From contig CAJTDQ010000010.1 of the NCBI GenBank assembly GCA_910574895.1, positions 1 to 64,000 on the forward strand: a DNA stretch of 64,000 nt, written 5' to 3'. A program made the translations under genes and the position numbers. Positions 54,450 through 63,639 of the stretch are shown here, piece by piece. Origin of the DNA: Eubacteriaceae bacterium. GTDB lineage: Bacteria > Bacillota > Clostridia > Lachnospirales > Lachnospiraceae. Every line of letters starts with the position of its first letter. Position 1 is the stretch's first letter. Below the pieces are notes generated by a model, which ran no database searches, had not been told where the DNA came from, and worked only from the letters and a program-made list of their open reading frames with translations.

Positions 54450-55964
54450 ATGGTATGTAGAATCAATTGTGCTGTCATAACCGGTGTAGAGGTATTACCG
54501 GTTGTGGTAGAAACAGATATATGTAATGGCCTGCCATCTTTTGATATGGTAGGTCTTTTGTCGTCTGATATCAAGGAATCCAGAGAACGGGTAAGAACCG
54601 CCATTAGAAATTCAGGATTTGTCCTGCCGCCTAAGAGAATAACAATTAGTTTTTCACCGGGAAATATTAGAAAGACAGGGACCTATTTTGACCTTTCTAT
54701 AGCAGTATCTATACTATCTTCACTTGAGATACTGCAGTGTGAGACAAAAGACAAAATGTTTATCGGAGAATTAAGTTTAGATGGGAAAGTAATTCCTGTA
54801 AATGGGGTTTTACCGGTGGCATTGTATGCGATGGAAAAAGGAATAAAAAAATGTTTTGTTCCCAAAGAAAATTCAGGGGAGTGCAGATGTATTGAGGGCT
54901 TAGATGTCATTGCTGTTGAGAATCTGAATCAATTGGTAATGATGCTGAATTCGGAGCAATATTATATGGAAGAAACTAAAACGGAGGAACCGGAAGAAAC
55001 CCTATATGAGAGAGAGGATTTCAGGTATATAAAAGGGCAGATTCAGGCAAGAAAGGCAGCGGAAGTTGCAGCGGCAGGTATGCACAATTTATTGCTTATA
55101 GGACCACCCGGCACAGGAAAAACGGTGGTGGCGAAGGCAGTCCCCGGAATTCTGCCGGACATGACAAAAGATGAAATTATTGAAATATCAAAAATACAAA
55201 GTATTGCAGGTACATTAAATGGAAGAATGGTAAAAAGACGACCTTTTCGCAATCCGCATCATACGACTACAGTGACTGCACTGACAGGGGGAGGCTCTGT
55301 GCCGAAACCGGGAGAACTTACATTGGCACATGGTGGAGTTCTCTATATGGACGAGTTTCCTGAGTTCTCAAGAAATGTAATGGAAGCATTAAGGCAGCCT
55401 TTAGAGGACAGGCAGGTAATCGTTTCAAGAGCAGGAGGATCGTTTTGCTTTCCTGCGGATTTTATGCTGCTTGCGGCGATGAATCCCTGCAGGTGCGGAT
55501 ATTATCCTGACAGAAATAAATGTTCATGTACAGAGCGTGAAGTGTGCAAATATTTAGAGAAAATCAGTGGTCCGATATTGGATAGGATGGATTTGTGCGT
55601 ATATATGAATCCGGTTTCATATTGGGAATTAAAAGAAGAAAGGCAACAGGAAAGTTCGGAAGAAATCAGGAAGCGTGTCAATATAGCAGCAGAGATACAA
55701 AGAAAACGATATAAAGATGAAAATATTAATTATAATAGTCAACTACAGGGAGTTTTAATAGAAAAATATTGTAAGCTTCAAAAGGGCGAGGAAGATATAT
55801 TAAAAGAGATATATGAAAAAATGGATCTGAGTGTTCGTGCACATGAGAAGATATTGAAAGTAGCCAGAACGATTGCGGATTTAAAGGAAAAAGAGAAGAT
55901 TTCTATGGATGAACTGGCAGAGGCTGTCAGTTATAAAATAATAGAAAAAGGGGGAAGGATATGA
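54450..55964 (+). CDS. comM: YifB family Mg-chelatase-like AAA ATPase (ComM)
   Basis: This 504-residue protein has an N-terminal Lon-protease-like domain (MVGLLSSDIKESRERVRTAI), the AAA+ Mg-chelatase domain (Walker A GPPGTGKTVVAKA; Walker B GGVLYMDEFPEF), a zinc-like Cys cluster (CRCGYY..CSCTEREVC) and the C-terminal Mg_chelatase_C domain. ComM is a helicase that aids branch migration in natural transformation. The ATG at 54450 is 7 nt from GGAGGAG. It overlaps dprA by 4 bp (ATGA), so they are coupled. Confidence 0.93.
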   Translation: MVCRINCAVITGVEVLPVVVETDICNGLPSFDMVGLLSSDIKESRERVRTAIRNSGFVLPPKRITISFSPGNIRKTGTYFDLSIAVSILSSLEILQCETKDKMFIGELSLDGKVIPVNGVLPVALYAMEKGIKKCFVPKENSGECRCIEGLDVIAVENLNQLVMMLNSEQYYMEETKTEEPEETLYEREDFRYIKGQIQARKAAEVAAAGMHNLLLIGPPGTGKTVVAKAVPGILPDMTKDEIIEISKIQSIAGTLNGRMVKRRPFRNPHHTTTVTALTGGGSVPKPGELTLAHGGVLYMDEFPEFSRNVMEALRQPLEDRQVIVSRAGGSFCFPADFMLLAAMNPCRCGYYPDRNKCSCTEREVCKYLEKISGPILDRMDLCVYMNPVSYWELKEERQQESSEEIRKRVNIAAEIQRKRYKDENINYNSQLQGVLIEKYCKLQKGEEDILKEIYEKMDLSVRAHEKILKVARTIADLKEKEKISMDELAEAVSYKIIEKGGRI

Positions 55965-57049
55965 GTGACAGAGAGTATTGGTTGTGGATTTCCAGTATAG
56001 ATTTTATTTATTTTGATAAGTTGAAGAAACTGATAGAGCAGTTTAAAAGCGTAAAAAACATATACTGTGCCAGTAAAAAAGATTTAATGATAAAAGGAGG
56101 ACTGAGCGATAAAGAAATTAAAGTATTGGATAACAGTAGAAAATGTTTTAGGACCGAACAGTATTTAGAAAGTTTAAAGAAAGATAATATTCAGTTTGTG
56201 TGCATTGAAGATAAAGATTATCCGCAACGTTTATTTCCGTATAATCATAAACCATACTATTTATTTTACAAAGGAAGGCTGCCGGATGACGGTATGCCGA
56301 TAGTAGCTATGGTAGGAGCGAGAGCATGTTCGGGATATGGGAGAAATATGGCAAAAAGACTTGCCAGAGAGTTATCTGACAATCATGTGCAGATAATTAG
56401 TGGAATGGCAAGAGGAGTTGATACATATAGTGGGTTAGGAGCACTAGAGGGAGCAGCACCGGTTTTTGCTGTACTTGGGTGTGGGGTTGACATTTGTTAT
56501 CCGACAGAAAATATAGAATTATATGATAATATTTTAAAAAACGGCGGGATTATATCGGAATATTCACCGGGCAGTCCGCCGGCATCATGGCATTTTCCAC
56601 AGAGGAACAGAATTATCAGCGGGTTGGCTGATAAGGTAGTAGTAATAGAGGCAAAAGAAAAAAGCGGCTCATTGATTACAGTAGAGTGGGCACTGGAACA
56701 GGGGAAGGATGTTATGGCTGTTCCGGGAAGGGTTGGGGATAGTTTAAGCAGTGGCTGTAACCGATTAATAAAGAATGGAGCGGGCTTGGTAACATCGGCA
56801 GAAGATATCATGGAAGAACTTAAATACGTAGTATTTAATAAGGCAGATAAAAAAGGCAGTATAGAAAAAACACTTGAAAAAGAGTTTTTGTTGTTGTATA
56901 GTGAGTTAAGTTTACAGCCGAAAAATATATATGAGTTAATACAAGCAACAGGACTAAAGTATGAAAGACTTGTGGAGATGTTGTTACAATTACAGTTACG
57001 GGGGCTGATTGAGCAACCATCATATAATTGTTATTCAAGGCTAAATTAA
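55961..57049 (+). CDS. dprA: DNA-processing protein DprA
   Basis: This 362-residue protein loads RecA on incoming single-stranded DNA. The Rossmann-fold core contains VGARACSGYG, ISGMARGVDTYSGLGALEG, GCGVDICYPTEN, SEYSPGSPPASWHFPQRNRIISGLAD and the final EWALEQGKDVMAVPG. An N-terminal helical region and a C-terminal winged helix (about 295-355) flank it. It overlaps comM by 4 bp, and topA begins 24 bp after its stop. This order is standard in clostridia. Confidence 0.95.
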   Translation: MSDREYWLWISSIDFIYFDKLKKLIEQFKSVKNIYCASKKDLMIKGGLSDKEIKVLDNSRKCFRTEQYLESLKKDNIQFVCIEDKDYPQRLFPYNHKPYYLFYKGRLPDDGMPIVAMVGARACSGYGRNMAKRLARELSDNHVQIISGMARGVDTYSGLGALEGAAPVFAVLGCGVDICYPTENIELYDNILKNGGIISEYSPGSPPASWHFPQRNRIISGLADKVVVIEAKEKSGSLITVEWALEQGKDVMAVPGRVGDSLSSGCNRLIKNGAGLVTSAEDIMEELKYVVFNKADKKGSIEKTLEKEFLLLYSELSLQPKNIYELIQATGLKYERLVEMLLQLQLRGLIEQPSYNCYSRLN

Positions 57050-57072
57050 TATCTTTAAAGAAGGAGATGTTT

Positions 57073-59142
57073 ATGGCAAAGTATCTTGTGATTGTGGAAT
57101 CACCAGCGAAAGTAAAAACTATTAAGAAATTTTTAGGTTCTAATTATGAAGTGGTAGCTTCAAACGGACATGTAAGGGACATGCCTAAGAGTTCAATGGG
57201 AATTGACTTTGAAAATGATTATGAGCCAAAATATATTACTATCAGAGGCAAGGGAGAAAAACTGGCGGAATTACGCCGTTATGTCAAAAAAGCAGACAAA
57301 GTTTATCTGGCGACTGACCCGGACCGTGAGGGAGAGGCAATTTCATGGCATCTTGCAAACTCTTTAAAATTGGAAGATAAGAAGACAGCAAGAATTACAT
57401 TTAATGAAATCACAAAGCCGGCTGTTAAGGAATCTTTAAAGAATCCAAGAGAGATTGATATGGACTTGGTTGATGCCCAGCAGGCAAGACGTGTTATTGA
57501 CAGAATGGTGGGATATAGTATCAGTCCGCTGCTTTGGCAGAAAATAAAGAGAGGACTTAGTGCAGGACGTGTTCAATCCGTTGCACTTCGTATGCTTTGT
57601 GACAGAGAGGAAGAAATTAATGCATTTATTCCAAAGGAATATTGGGATATGGATGCAGTTTTAAAATTTAAGAATAAAGAATTTACGGTAAGTTTCTACG
57701 GTGATAAGAAAGGAAAGATAGAGATTACCGGAAAGGAACAGCTGGATAAGATTATTGAAGAATTAAAAGGCAGTAAATTTAGTGTAAATGATATTAAAAA
57801 AGGAAACAGAACAAGAAAAGCTCCAATCCCATTTACAACCAGTACTATGCAGCAGGAGGCGTCCAAGGCATTGAATTTTTCAACGCAGAAGACAATGCGT
57901 ATTGCTCAGCAGTTATATGAAGGTGTTGATATTAAGGGACGTGGAAGCATTGGTTTGATTACTTATCTTCGTACAGATTCTACCAGAGTTTCAGAGACGG
58001 CAGAGGCACAGGTTAAGGAATTTATCGAAGAAAATTATGGTATGGATTATATGACAAAAGAGGTTAATGCAAAGAAAGCCTCTAAAAAAATACAGGATGC
58101 ACATGAGGCTATCAGACCGACAGATGTTACATTGACACCTGATAAGGTAAAAGCACAGCTTCCAAGAGACCAGTTCAGACTGTATCAGTTAATATGGAAG
58201 AGATTTGTTGCCAGCCGTATGGGAAATGCCGTATATGATACATTTAATGTGAAAATCGGTGCCAAGGATTATGTATTTAATGCATCTACATCAAAAATCA
58301 ATTTTGATGGTTTTATGAAAATTTATACAGATAGTGACAATGAAAAGGTTGTGACGAACAATACGATTGCAAAATTGGAAAAAGATTCTGAATTAGAGTT
58401 TGTTAAATTTGAGGAGAATCAGCATTTTACTCAGCCGCCTGCTCATTTTACAGAAGCAGCGTTAGTAAAGGCTATGGAAGAACAGGGAATCGGTCGTCCG
58501 AGTACGTATGCTCCAACAATCAGCACGATTGTCGGAAGAAGATATGTGACTAGAGAAAAGAAAAATCTTTATGTTACAGAATTAGGTGAGGCAGTAAATA
58601 ATGTAATGAAGACAGCATTTAAGGTAATTGTCGATACGGAGTTTACCGCAAATATGGAATCTCTACTGGACTCTGTGGAAGAGGGAGAAGTAGAGTGGAA
58701 GACTATTATCAGAAATTTCTATCCGGATCTTGATCTTATGGTAAAAGATGCTGAACAGAAATTGGAAAAGATTCAGATTGCAGATGAAGAGTCTGATGAA
58801 ATCTGCGAAGAGTGCGGAAGAAGAATGGTTATTAAATATGGTCCGCATGGTAAGTTTCTTGCATGTCCGGGATTCCCGGAATGTAGAAATACAAAGCCAT
58901 ATCTTGAAAAGGTAGGAGTGCCATGTCCAAAGTGTGGTAAAGACGTAGTATACCGTATGACGAAAAAAGGACGTAGATATTATGGATGTATTGACGGACC
59001 GGAATGTGACTTTATGTCATGGCAGAAACCATCTACAGAAAAGTGTCCGCAATGTGGCGGTTACATGGTGGAAAAAGGAAATAAGCTGGCATGTGCTGAT
59101 GTAGAATGCGGATTTGTGCGAAGTAAAGAGCAAGACAAGTAG
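57073..59142 (+). CDS. topA: DNA topoisomerase I
   Basis: This 689-residue type IA topoisomerase relaxes negative supercoils. The TOPRIM domain is at the start (LVIVESPAKVKTIKKFLG; DPDREGEAISWHL). The catalytic Tyr lies in GLITYLRTDSTRVS. Three C-terminal zinc fingers are visible: CEECGRR..CPGFPEC, CPKCGKD..CIDGPEC, CPQCGGY..CADVEC. The ATG at 57073 follows GGAG; 15 further in-frame codons would overlap dprA. In many Firmicutes codY or rpsB follows soon; here a 4.5-kb accessory stretch does. Confidence 0.97.
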   Translation: MAKYLVIVESPAKVKTIKKFLGSNYEVVASNGHVRDMPKSSMGIDFENDYEPKYITIRGKGEKLAELRRYVKKADKVYLATDPDREGEAISWHLANSLKLEDKKTARITFNEITKPAVKESLKNPREIDMDLVDAQQARRVIDRMVGYSISPLLWQKIKRGLSAGRVQSVALRMLCDREEEINAFIPKEYWDMDAVLKFKNKEFTVSFYGDKKGKIEITGKEQLDKIIEELKGSKFSVNDIKKGNRTRKAPIPFTTSTMQQEASKALNFSTQKTMRIAQQLYEGVDIKGRGSIGLITYLRTDSTRVSETAEAQVKEFIEENYGMDYMTKEVNAKKASKKIQDAHEAIRPTDVTLTPDKVKAQLPRDQFRLYQLIWKRFVASRMGNAVYDTFNVKIGAKDYVFNASTSKINFDGFMKIYTDSDNEKVVTNNTIAKLEKDSELEFVKFEENQHFTQPPAHFTEAALVKAMEEQGIGRPSTYAPTISTIVGRRYVTREKKNLYVTELGEAVNNVMKTAFKVIVDTEFTANMESLLDSVEEGEVEWKTIIRNFYPDLDLMVKDAEQKLEKIQIADEESDEICEECGRRMVIKYGPHGKFLACPGFPECRNTKPYLEKVGVPCPKCGKDVVYRMTKKGRRYYGCIDGPECDFMSWQKPSTEKCPQCGGYMVEKGNKLACADVECGFVRSKEQDK

Positions 59143-59146
59143 AAGG

Positions 59147-59267
59147 AAAAAGTCAGACCCGTGCGAAGCACGGTCAGAAAAAGATATAGAAACGAAAGTT
59201 CACTCTCGTTTCTATATCTTTTTCTTTTTCTGAGACAGTGTGTGTCAGCATACTGCTCTGACTTTTT
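59147..59267 (+). repeat. Multi-branched hairpin element after topA
   Basis: The foot AAAAAGTCAGA (59147-59157) pairs with TCTGACTTTTT (59257-59267). Inside are CCGTGC/GCACGG (59159-59164/59168-59173), a perfect 18-bp stem AAAAAGATATAGAAACGA/TCGTTTCTATATCTTTTT (59178-59195/59206-59223) and a weak CAGT..ACTG arm (59236-59255). The result is a closed multi-branch junction ending in a T-run. It begins 5 bp after the topA stop and so also serves as terminator. It is not sequence-related to the elements at 14.3 and 32.5 kb but shares their placement. Confidence 0.7.
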
Positions 59268-59297
59268 ATGACCAGACTTATCCTGCGAGTACCGCGA

Positions 59298-59335
59298 CAG
59301 TGACCGAAAATCGGTTTTCCGATTTTCGGTCACTG
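59298..59335. repeat. Perfect 17-bp hairpin
   Basis: CAGTGACCGAAAATCGG (59298-59314), loop TTTT, CCGATTTTCGGTCACTG (59319-59335). There is no T-run on either side, so it is not a simple terminator. Between here and 59460 the sequence is AT-rich with no gene. Confidence 0.7.
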
Positions 59336-59461
59336 CGTTTATCGATGCACAAATTTATGTGCTTTGATAGTAAATATTTTTTTAAATAAATATTGAAATT
59401 ATAAAATAAATTTGATATATTGAATATGAAAGAGATATGTAGTTTCAAATCTACAAAAAAT

Positions 59462-59495
59462 AGACCCTTCAGTAGCGTCATCTACTGAAGGGTCT
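59462..59495 (-). terminator. Terminator of the small membrane-peptide gene
   Basis: AGACCCTTCAGTAG (59462-59475) and CTACTGAAGGGTCT (59482-59495) form a perfect 14-bp stem. On - it is followed by ATTTTTTG. It lies 34 bp after the peptide stop. Confidence 0.85.
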
Positions 59496-59528
59496 TGTTA
59501 TTTTAGGCTAACCATACCCAGGCTGGTT

Positions 59529-59615
59529 CTACCGCTTTCCATCCAACCATTTGCAAATATAATAAGCAATGATACTTGCCATAATGGAAACTACGAAGGA
59601 GATATGTAGTTCCAT
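59529..59615 (-). CDS. 28-residue single-helix membrane peptide, type I toxin-like
   Basis: This 28-residue peptide is a hydrophobic helix (ISFVVSIMASIIAYYIC, about 4-20) followed by KWLDGKR. The pattern of one transmembrane helix and a short charged tail with WLD is like Fst/type I toxin peptides of Firmicutes. A strong ribosome site (AAAGGGGGTGAT), promoter (59662-59690) and terminator (59462-59495) make it a complete ~190-nt transcription unit. No clear antisense RNA promoter was pinned down. It could instead be a stress-linked small membrane protein. Confidence 0.65.
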   Translation of the reverse strand: MELHISFVVSIMASIIAYYICKWLDGKR

Positions 59616-59661
59616 TGATATCACCCCCTTTCTGTCATCAGTGTAGGGAAATGACAATACG

Positions 59662-59690
59662 ATTATACAATTAAAATGTTGCGTTGTAAA
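59662..59690 (-). promoter_or_regulatory. Promoter of the small membrane-peptide gene
   Basis: Read on -, TTTACA (59690-59685) and TATAAT (59667-59662) are spaced by 17 nt, with the ribosome site about 35 nt downstream. Confidence 0.7.
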
Positions 59691-59741
59691 TAGCGTGAGT
59701 TGAATAATGCAAAAAATCTTAATAGTCTATTAAAAAAAGAA

Positions 59742-59768
59742 TTGACAAATTTTACATAAAGGTATAAC
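59742..59768 (+). promoter_or_regulatory. Promoter of the leader-peptide/ABC exporter unit
   Basis: TTGACA (59742-59747) and TATAAC (59763-59768) are 15 nt apart, slightly short. They are the only good candidate before the leader peptide at 59813. Confidence 0.6.
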
Positions 59769-59812
59769 CTAATAAAACATGAATATAAAAATTAGAAAAG
59801 GAGGTCAATAAA

Positions 59813-59896
59813 ATGAGAACATATAATAATTTAAATAAAGATAATAAATTAAATAAAAAATTATGGAAAAGTACCTCCGGTTTATATAAGAATTAA
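59813..59896 (+). CDS. 27-residue leader peptide upstream of the ABC exporter
   Basis: This 27-residue peptide is Asn/Lys/Leu-rich and hydrophilic (MRTYNNLNKDNKLNKKLWKS), with no membrane segment. It has a near-perfect ribosome site AAAGGAGGT 7 nt upstream. Inside it, ACCTCC (59873-59878) is complementary to its own GGAGGT (59800-59805). An intrinsic terminator follows 37 nt after its stop, ahead of the exporter genes. This is the layout of ribosome-controlled attenuators such as bmrB ahead of bmrCD in B. subtilis, where drug-stalled ribosomes allow read-through. Low codon complexity makes a regulatory role more likely than an enzyme or structural one. Confidence 0.65.
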   Translation: MRTYNNLNKDNKLNKKLWKSTSGLYKN

Positions 59897-59932
59897 TATA
59901 TAAATTAATTCAATATTATTTTAACTTATTTG

Positions 59933-59959
59933 CCGTGGTAGTTTTCTGCCACGGTTTTT
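59933..59959 (+). terminator. Attenuator terminator before the ABC exporter
   Basis: CCGTGGTAG (59933-59941), loop TTTT, CTGCCACGG (59946-59954), then TTTTTC. It lies between the leader peptide and the first ABC gene. The peptide's ACC-TC-CGG could pair weakly with CCG-T-GGT of the left arm and so compete with the terminator. Confidence 0.85.
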
Positions 59960-60038
59960 CTTATATAGAATATTACCGTGAGTTGTTTGTATAGTTTCGT
60001 ATTAAGATAGTTTTGTTTAGAGGAAAGAGGGAGAAAAA

Positions 60039-61778
60039 ATGAAAAAAATATCGACATATATTTTTAAATATAAATGGAAATATATCATTGCAATTATATC
60101 AATGATTATTTCGGTTACTTTAGATTTGATGGCACCACAGTTCACAAAACATATTATTGATGACGTTATCGTTGGTGGGCAGATGTCTAAATTAAAGTTT
60201 TTGCTGCTGGGAATATTGGCAGTTGGAATAGGCAGATGTATTTTTCAGTATATAAAAGAGTATACTTTTGACTGTTTAGGTTCTGATATTGCCAGTTCCA
60301 TGAGAAAAGATTTATTTGTACATACACAAAATTTAAGTGAGGACTTTTTTGACAGGACAGATACCGGCGAACTGATGTCTCGAATCAAAGATGATATTGA
60401 TAAAATATGGGATGGCCTTAGTTATGTTAGTATGCTTCTGATTGAAGTGGCTATCCATACTTCAATTGTATTATTTTGTATGTATACGATGGATGTCAGG
60501 CTTGCTGTTATTCCTACAGTTGCTATGATTTTTTGCGGATGCATTGCATTAATTATGGAAAGAAAGCTTGGGGCTGTTTATGAGGAAATCAGTGAAGAAA
60601 ATGCAGAGTTAAATACGGTTGCGGAAGAAAATCTTGCAGGAGTGAGAACTGTTAAGGCTTTTGCCAGAGAGAAATATGAAATTAAGAAGTTTTTATCACA
60701 TAATAAGCGTTATTATGAACTGAACATGAAACAGTCAAAGGTTTTTGTAAAATATTATCCATATTTTTCGGTGGTTACAAAAGTACTTCCACTGTTGACA
60801 TTGCTTGTCGGAGGGAGACATGCAATTGAAGGAAGTATTACTCTGGGTACATTAAGTGCCATGGTGGAATATTCCAATAATATTGTCTGGCCAATGGAGA
60901 TGCTGGGATGGCTTACAAATAGCTTTTCATCTGCAGTTGCTTCCAACAAAAAAATCAAAAAGATTTATAAAGAAACACCATCTATAAAGGAAGCGGAGAA
61001 TCCTATCGTTTTAAATGCAGTAAAAGGAAAAATTGAATTTGATAAGGTCTGCTATGGCAAAGGTGATAAAAAGACAATTTTGGAGGATATCAGTTTTACA
61101 GTAAGACCGGGAGGAACGCTTGGAATTATGGGAGAGACCGGTTCAGGAAAATCTACGATTATTAATCTGCTGTCCAGATACTATGATGTCTCGGGTGGAG
61201 AAATTAAGATGGATGATGTGGATATCAGACAAATGTCATTAAAACAGGTAAGAGAAAGTGTTGCACCTGTTATGCAGGATGTATTTCTGTTTTCGGATAC
61301 CATTTCAGAAAATATTAAACTGGGTAAAAAAGATTCTGTTGGGAAAGAAGAAATTATGCAGGCATCTGATAAAGCTCAGGTCAGTGAATTTGCCGAAGGT
61401 ATGGAAAATCAGTATGATACGGTTATTGGTGAGCGAGGCGTGGGTCTTTCCGGCGGACAGAAACAGCGTATCAGTATTGCCAGAGCTTTTGCAAAACAAA
61501 ATCCGATATTGGTGTTAGATGATTCAACCTCAGCATTGGACATGGAGACAGAGCAGCAGATTCAAAGTGCATTGGATGAATTAGAGAATGTAACAAAAAT
61601 TATTATTGCTCATAGAATCAGTGCTGTAAGAAAGGCAGATGAAATCATCTTTTTAAAAGATGGAAGAATTGCTGAAAGGGGAACGCATGATAAACTGATG
61701 TCAGAGAAAGGTTTGTATTATCAGACTTATCTGGCACAGTATGGAGATGCGATTACAGAAGAAAGGGGGAGGATATAA
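60039..61778 (+). CDS. ABC exporter half-transporter with degenerate catalytic site (BmrC-like)
   Basis: This 579-residue protein has six membrane helices (about 1-310) and a nucleotide-binding domain: Walker A GETGSGKSTIINLL, signature LSGGQKQR, Walker B ILVLDDSTSALD, H-loop IIAHRIS. The residue after Walker B is Asp where active sites have Glu. This is the mark of the non-catalytic site in heterodimeric exporters such as BmrC of BmrCD. It overlaps the next gene by one base (ATAATG), so the two halves are made together. Drugs or lipids are likely substrates. The start follows GAGGAAAGAGGGAG. Confidence 0.9.
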   Translation: MKKISTYIFKYKWKYIIAIISMIISVTLDLMAPQFTKHIIDDVIVGGQMSKLKFLLLGILAVGIGRCIFQYIKEYTFDCLGSDIASSMRKDLFVHTQNLSEDFFDRTDTGELMSRIKDDIDKIWDGLSYVSMLLIEVAIHTSIVLFCMYTMDVRLAVIPTVAMIFCGCIALIMERKLGAVYEEISEENAELNTVAEENLAGVRTVKAFAREKYEIKKFLSHNKRYYELNMKQSKVFVKYYPYFSVVTKVLPLLTLLVGGRHAIEGSITLGTLSAMVEYSNNIVWPMEMLGWLTNSFSSAVASNKKIKKIYKETPSIKEAENPIVLNAVKGKIEFDKVCYGKGDKKTILEDISFTVRPGGTLGIMGETGSGKSTIINLLSRYYDVSGGEIKMDDVDIRQMSLKQVRESVAPVMQDVFLFSDTISENIKLGKKDSVGKEEIMQASDKAQVSEFAEGMENQYDTVIGERGVGLSGGQKQRISIARAFAKQNPILVLDDSTSALDMETEQQIQSALDELENVTKIIIAHRISAVRKADEIIFLKDGRIAERGTHDKLMSEKGLYYQTYLAQYGDAITEERGRI

Positions 61779-63562
61779 TGGCTTATAATTCTTTTAAGGA
61801 AGATGAACAGAGCGTAGAGAAAAGTAAACTTCATACATTAAAAAGATTGTTTTCCTATTTGTTTCAGTACAAATGGACAATACTTCTTGTGTTGGTATTA
61901 ATGGGATATTGTGTGGGTGTTACATTGATCAATCCTCTGATTATAGAGTCTGCAATTGATGATTATATTGGAAAAAAAGATTATGTGGGATTATATAAAT
62001 TGTTGCTGATTGCTTTAGGATTAAATCTGCTGGTTACATTTGCCATAAAAAGCCGAATGTATATTATGGCAAAGATGTGTAACAAGATATTGCTTACGAT
62101 TCGTCAGGAACTGTATACACATATTCAAAAGTTGGGATTTCAGTTTTTTGACAGCAGACCGACGGGAAAAATTTTATCAAGAATCATCGGAGATATTAAT
62201 TCTTTAAAAGACGTGTTGTCAAACTGTGTGACGACATTAATACCGGATTTTATTACTGTGGCAGCTGTGGTGACAATTATGTTTGCAAAAAATCCAAAGC
62301 TGGCACTAGCTGCATTAATCAGTACACCGCTAATGATTTTCGCAACATCTTATATAGAAATTAAAGCGCATCCAAGATGGCAGTCGTTTCGTAAGAAATC
62401 TTCTAATTTAAATGCGTTTCTCCACGAAGATATGTCGGGAATGAGAGTGATACATAGTTTTACGGCAGAAAAGGAAACGGAAGAGACATTTGATGAATTG
62501 ATTAAAGAGCATAAGCAGTCTTTTCGCAAGGCAGTGAGAATGAGTGATTGTTTTGGTTCGGCAATTGATTTCTCATGGGGACTGGGATGCCTGTCTCTGT
62601 ATTTTGTGGGAATTGTTATATTGAAAGAAGAACATATTTCTGTGGGTACTTTTTTAGCATTTGGAACATATATCAATATGTTTTGGCAGCCAATTAATAA
62701 CTTAAGTAATTTTTATAATCAGATTATTACTAATATTGCGGGGGCTGAAAGAATTTTTGAAATTTTAGATACAGAGCCGGAGATTACGGACGAAGAGGGG
62801 GCATCAGAACTTCCCGAATTAAAAGGAAAGGTAGAATTTGACAATGTAACATTTGGATATGATGAAGAGGCAGTATTGAAGGATGTTAGTTTTCAGGTAG
62901 AACCGGGAGAGATGATTGCATTGGTAGGTTCAACAGGAGCAGGTAAGTCTACGATTATAAATCTGATCAGCAGATTTTATGATGCAGGTAAAGGAAGAGT
63001 GCTTCTTGACGGATACAATGTTAAAGACGTAACGATTGAGAGCCTGAGAAGTCAGGTTGGGACGATGACTCAGGAAAATTTTATTTTTTCAGGAACAATT
63101 AAGGATAATATACGTTACGGAAAATTAGATGCGACGGATGAGGAAATTATAGAAGCGGCAAAGGCTGTTAATGCACATGAGTTTATTATGAAAATGGAAA
63201 AGGGATATGATACAAAACTCTCAGAAAGAGGTGGCGGATTATCTATTGGACAAAAACAATTACTGGCATTAGCACGTACAATGGTATCAAAACCTAAAAT
63301 ACTAATATTGGATGAAGCAACTTCTAGTATTGATACAAAAACAGAACTAATGGTACAAAACGGAATTGAACAGGTATTAAAAGGCCGGACATCTTTTGTA
63401 ATTGCACACAGACTTTCTACTATTAAGAAAGCAGACAGAATCTTTGTCGTAGAAGGGGGAAGAATTATTGAAGAAGGAAACCATGAGCAGTTATTAGAGT
63501 ATAAGGGCATTTATTACAATCTGTGGAAGGTTGGAGTGCAGCCTGACAGCGAAAAGCAGTAA
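61778..63562 (+). CDS. ABC exporter half-transporter, catalytic partner (BmrD-like)
   Basis: This 594-residue partner has an N-terminal extension of about 25 residues, six helices (about 30-335) and a nucleotide-binding domain: Walker A GSTGAGKSTIINLI, Walker B ILILDEATSSID with the catalytic Glu, H-loop VIAHRLS. Its signature is LSIGQKQ, slightly degenerate. Thus the good Walker B here pairs with the good LSGGQ of the first protein, giving one active and one degenerate ATP site, as in BmrCD. GGGGGAGG before the ATG is inside the first gene. Confidence 0.9.
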   Translation: MAYNSFKEDEQSVEKSKLHTLKRLFSYLFQYKWTILLVLVLMGYCVGVTLINPLIIESAIDDYIGKKDYVGLYKLLLIALGLNLLVTFAIKSRMYIMAKMCNKILLTIRQELYTHIQKLGFQFFDSRPTGKILSRIIGDINSLKDVLSNCVTTLIPDFITVAAVVTIMFAKNPKLALAALISTPLMIFATSYIEIKAHPRWQSFRKKSSNLNAFLHEDMSGMRVIHSFTAEKETEETFDELIKEHKQSFRKAVRMSDCFGSAIDFSWGLGCLSLYFVGIVILKEEHISVGTFLAFGTYINMFWQPINNLSNFYNQIITNIAGAERIFEILDTEPEITDEEGASELPELKGKVEFDNVTFGYDEEAVLKDVSFQVEPGEMIALVGSTGAGKSTIINLISRFYDAGKGRVLLDGYNVKDVTIESLRSQVGTMTQENFIFSGTIKDNIRYGKLDATDEEIIEAAKAVNAHEFIMKMEKGYDTKLSERGGGLSIGQKQLLALARTMVSKPKILILDEATSSIDTKTELMVQNGIEQVLKGRTSFVIAHRLSTIKKADRIFVVEGGRIIEEGNHEQLLEYKGIYYNLWKVGVQPDSEKQ

Positions 63563-63610
63563 GCCTGCTTGTGATTCGAACTGATGGCTGAACTGTTTTG
63601 GAAAAAACTG

Positions 63611-63639
63611 TTGCAAGCATTTTTCTTTTATGCTATGAT
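63611..63639 (+). promoter_or_regulatory. rpsB promoter
   Basis: TTGCAA (63611-63616) and TATGAT (63634-63639) are 17 nt apart, leaving a leader of about 150 nt before rpsB. Confidence 0.65.
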
